Positions 63,174 to 64,000 of a stretch of 64,000 nt of DNA are shown piece by piece. Every line of letters starts with the position of its first letter. Position 1 is the stretch's first letter. Source of the DNA: Mangrovicella endophytica (GTDB lineage: Bacteria > Pseudomonadota > Alphaproteobacteria > Rhizobiales > Rhizobiaceae); contig NZ_PKMZ01000003.1 in NCBI RefSeq assembly GCF_002893625.1, positions 124,001 through 188,000 of the forward strand, read 5' to 3'. The position numbers and the translations under genes are program-made. The notes beneath the pieces were generated by a model. The model worked only from the letters and a program-made list of their open reading frames with translations, was not told where the DNA came from and made no database searches.

Positions 63174-64000
63174 ATGGAGGAGCGCCGCTTGGCTTCCAAC
63201 GACCCCGTCGGGATCGACCGCTCAGCGCCGGAGTTCGTCGAGGCTCTGGCACGGGGCCTCGCCGTTCTGGAAGCCTTCGACTCCAGGCAGCCGGAGATGA
63301 CCTTCGCCGATCTCGCCCGCAAGCTCGACATGTCGATCGCAACCGTCAGGCGCAATATCCTGACGCTGGAGGCGCTCGGTTTCGTGCGGCGGCACAACAA
63401 GCATTTTCTTCTCGCGCCACGCATTCTCACGCTGGGATCGGCCTATCTGAACGCGTTCAGCGTCGAGGAAGCCGTGACTCCGGAGCTTCACCGGATCACG
63501 TCGCTGTTCGGCGATGCGGCGAACATGGCGGTGCTCGATCGCGGCGACGTCCTCTACATCGCCAATGTGGCGGCCAGCCGTGTCGCTCGGCGAAGCGCGA
63601 CCCTGGGGGTGACCTACCCCGCCTATGCCACGTCGATGGGTCGCGTCCTCCTTGCCGCCCTGCCACAGGACGAGGTCGAGGATTATCTGGAACGTCTGGT
63701 ACCGGTGCCGCTGACGGATCATACGGTGACCGACAAGAGCGAGCTGCGAGCCATCCTCGCGCAGACGCGCTCCGCTGGCTATGCCGTGACCGTGGATCAG
63801 CTCGACTACGGCATCACCGCGATCGCAGTACCGGTGAAGGACATGTCCGGCCGCGTCATCTGCTCGATCAACAGCTCCGGCTACACGCCGCGGCTGTCGC
63901 CGGAAGAGCTGGTCGAAAACCGGTTGCCGGAGCTGCGCGTTGCGGCCGACCGGGTCAGTCAGCTTCTGGCGCGCTTCCCGGCCCTTTTGCACTCGCTGGC
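63174..64000 (+). CDS. IclR family transcriptional regulator (runs off the window)
   Basis: 275 codons lie in the window, nearly the whole of an IclR-family protein of the PcaR/PobR type. The winged HTH is FADLARKLDMSIATVRRNIL (about 45-64), and the effector domain has YPAYATSMGRVLLAALPQDE and VDQLDYGITAIAVPVKD. The start is ATG at 63174, or TTG at 63189, which has GGAGGAG upstream. It reads in the same direction as the transporter operon, 470 bp after it, so its targets may include that operon or genes to the right. Confidence 0.88.
   Translation, partial: MEERRLASNDPVGIDRSAPEFVEALARGLAVLEAFDSRQPEMTFADLARKLDMSIATVRRNILTLEALGFVRRHNKHFLLAPRILTLGSAYLNAFSVEEAVTPELHRITSLFGDAANMAVLDRGDVLYIANVAASRVARRSATLGVTYPAYATSMGRVLLAALPQDEVEDYLERLVPVPLTDHTVTDKSELRAILAQTRSAGYAVTVDQLDYGITAIAVPVKDMSGRVICSINSSGYTPRLSPEELVENRLPELRVAADRVSQLLARFPALLHSL

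Overview
The window reads as chromosomal DNA of a high-GC alphaproteobacterium of the order Hyphomicrobiales (Rhizobiales). The evidence is gene content and order: divergent hisB/hslV; a TIGR02300 (FYDLN) gene beside aroA-cmk-rpsA with a class II, CP4-like EPSP synthase; nrnC in place of orn; a DUF1236 protein; and complex I NDUFA9-like, uppP, GST and queG genes together. The genus cannot be fixed from the sequence alone.

Layout. 1-8.2 kb is core: hisB (partial), hslV, a DUF72 gene, tRNA-Ala(GGC), TIGR02300, aroA-cmk, rpsA, and a small J-domain-like protein. 8.3-14.1 kb is an uptake and catabolic operon: a Tat-exported binding protein, two permeases, an ATPase, RidA and a SelA-like PLP enzyme. 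It is read away from a divergent IclR regulator, with two tandem 15-bp dyads in the shared promoter region. 14.1-17.8 kb holds an exported hydrolase-fold protein with no nucleophilic serine, nrnC, a VapBC pair and a DUF1236 protein.

17.8-27.9 kb is accessory. A probable island of about 9.3 kb sits at the 3' end of tRNA-Leu(CAG), with a degraded copy of the tRNA end at 18.6 kb. It carries a P4-type integrase, a second tyrosine recombinase with AlpA and HTH partners, an IS1595 remnant and a restriction-modification operon. That operon has an N6-adenine methyltransferase, a circularly permuted C5-cytosine methyltransferase (motifs IX and X before motif I) and a candidate PD-(D/E)XK nuclease. A GIY-YIG-like gene lies just outside the repeat.

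28.3-38.9 kb is mostly core: an NDUFA9-like protein, uppP, GST-queG-(period-5 repeat protein)-SDR, and rlpA. It also holds a poorly understood pair, an RLAN/RimK ATP-grasp enzyme next to a GNAT fused to a C39-type peptidase, and xylB. 38.9-44.2 kb is an RND pump operon with a divergent TetR regulator and an AcrR-like operator. 45.6-48.3 kb encodes an acyl-CoA synthetase/GNAT fusion behind a perfect FNR/FixK box, followed by tRNA-Arg(CCG).

48.6-64 kb is a catabolic cluster: an aldehyde dehydrogenase, a GMC oxidoreductase, an LLM flavin-dependent oxidoreductase, an aldonolactone oxidase-like flavoprotein, an AcoR-type sigma-54 activator, a polyamine-type ABC transporter with both permeases fused, a flavin reductase and a DadA-like oxidoreductase, ending in a partial IclR gene. 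Three -24/-12 promoters, each about 27-37 nt of predicted leader from a start codon, drive the three transcription units around the activator. The window therefore appears to hold one complete sigma-54 regulon. Its substrate is unknown, but an amine or amino-acid derivative fits the enzymes.
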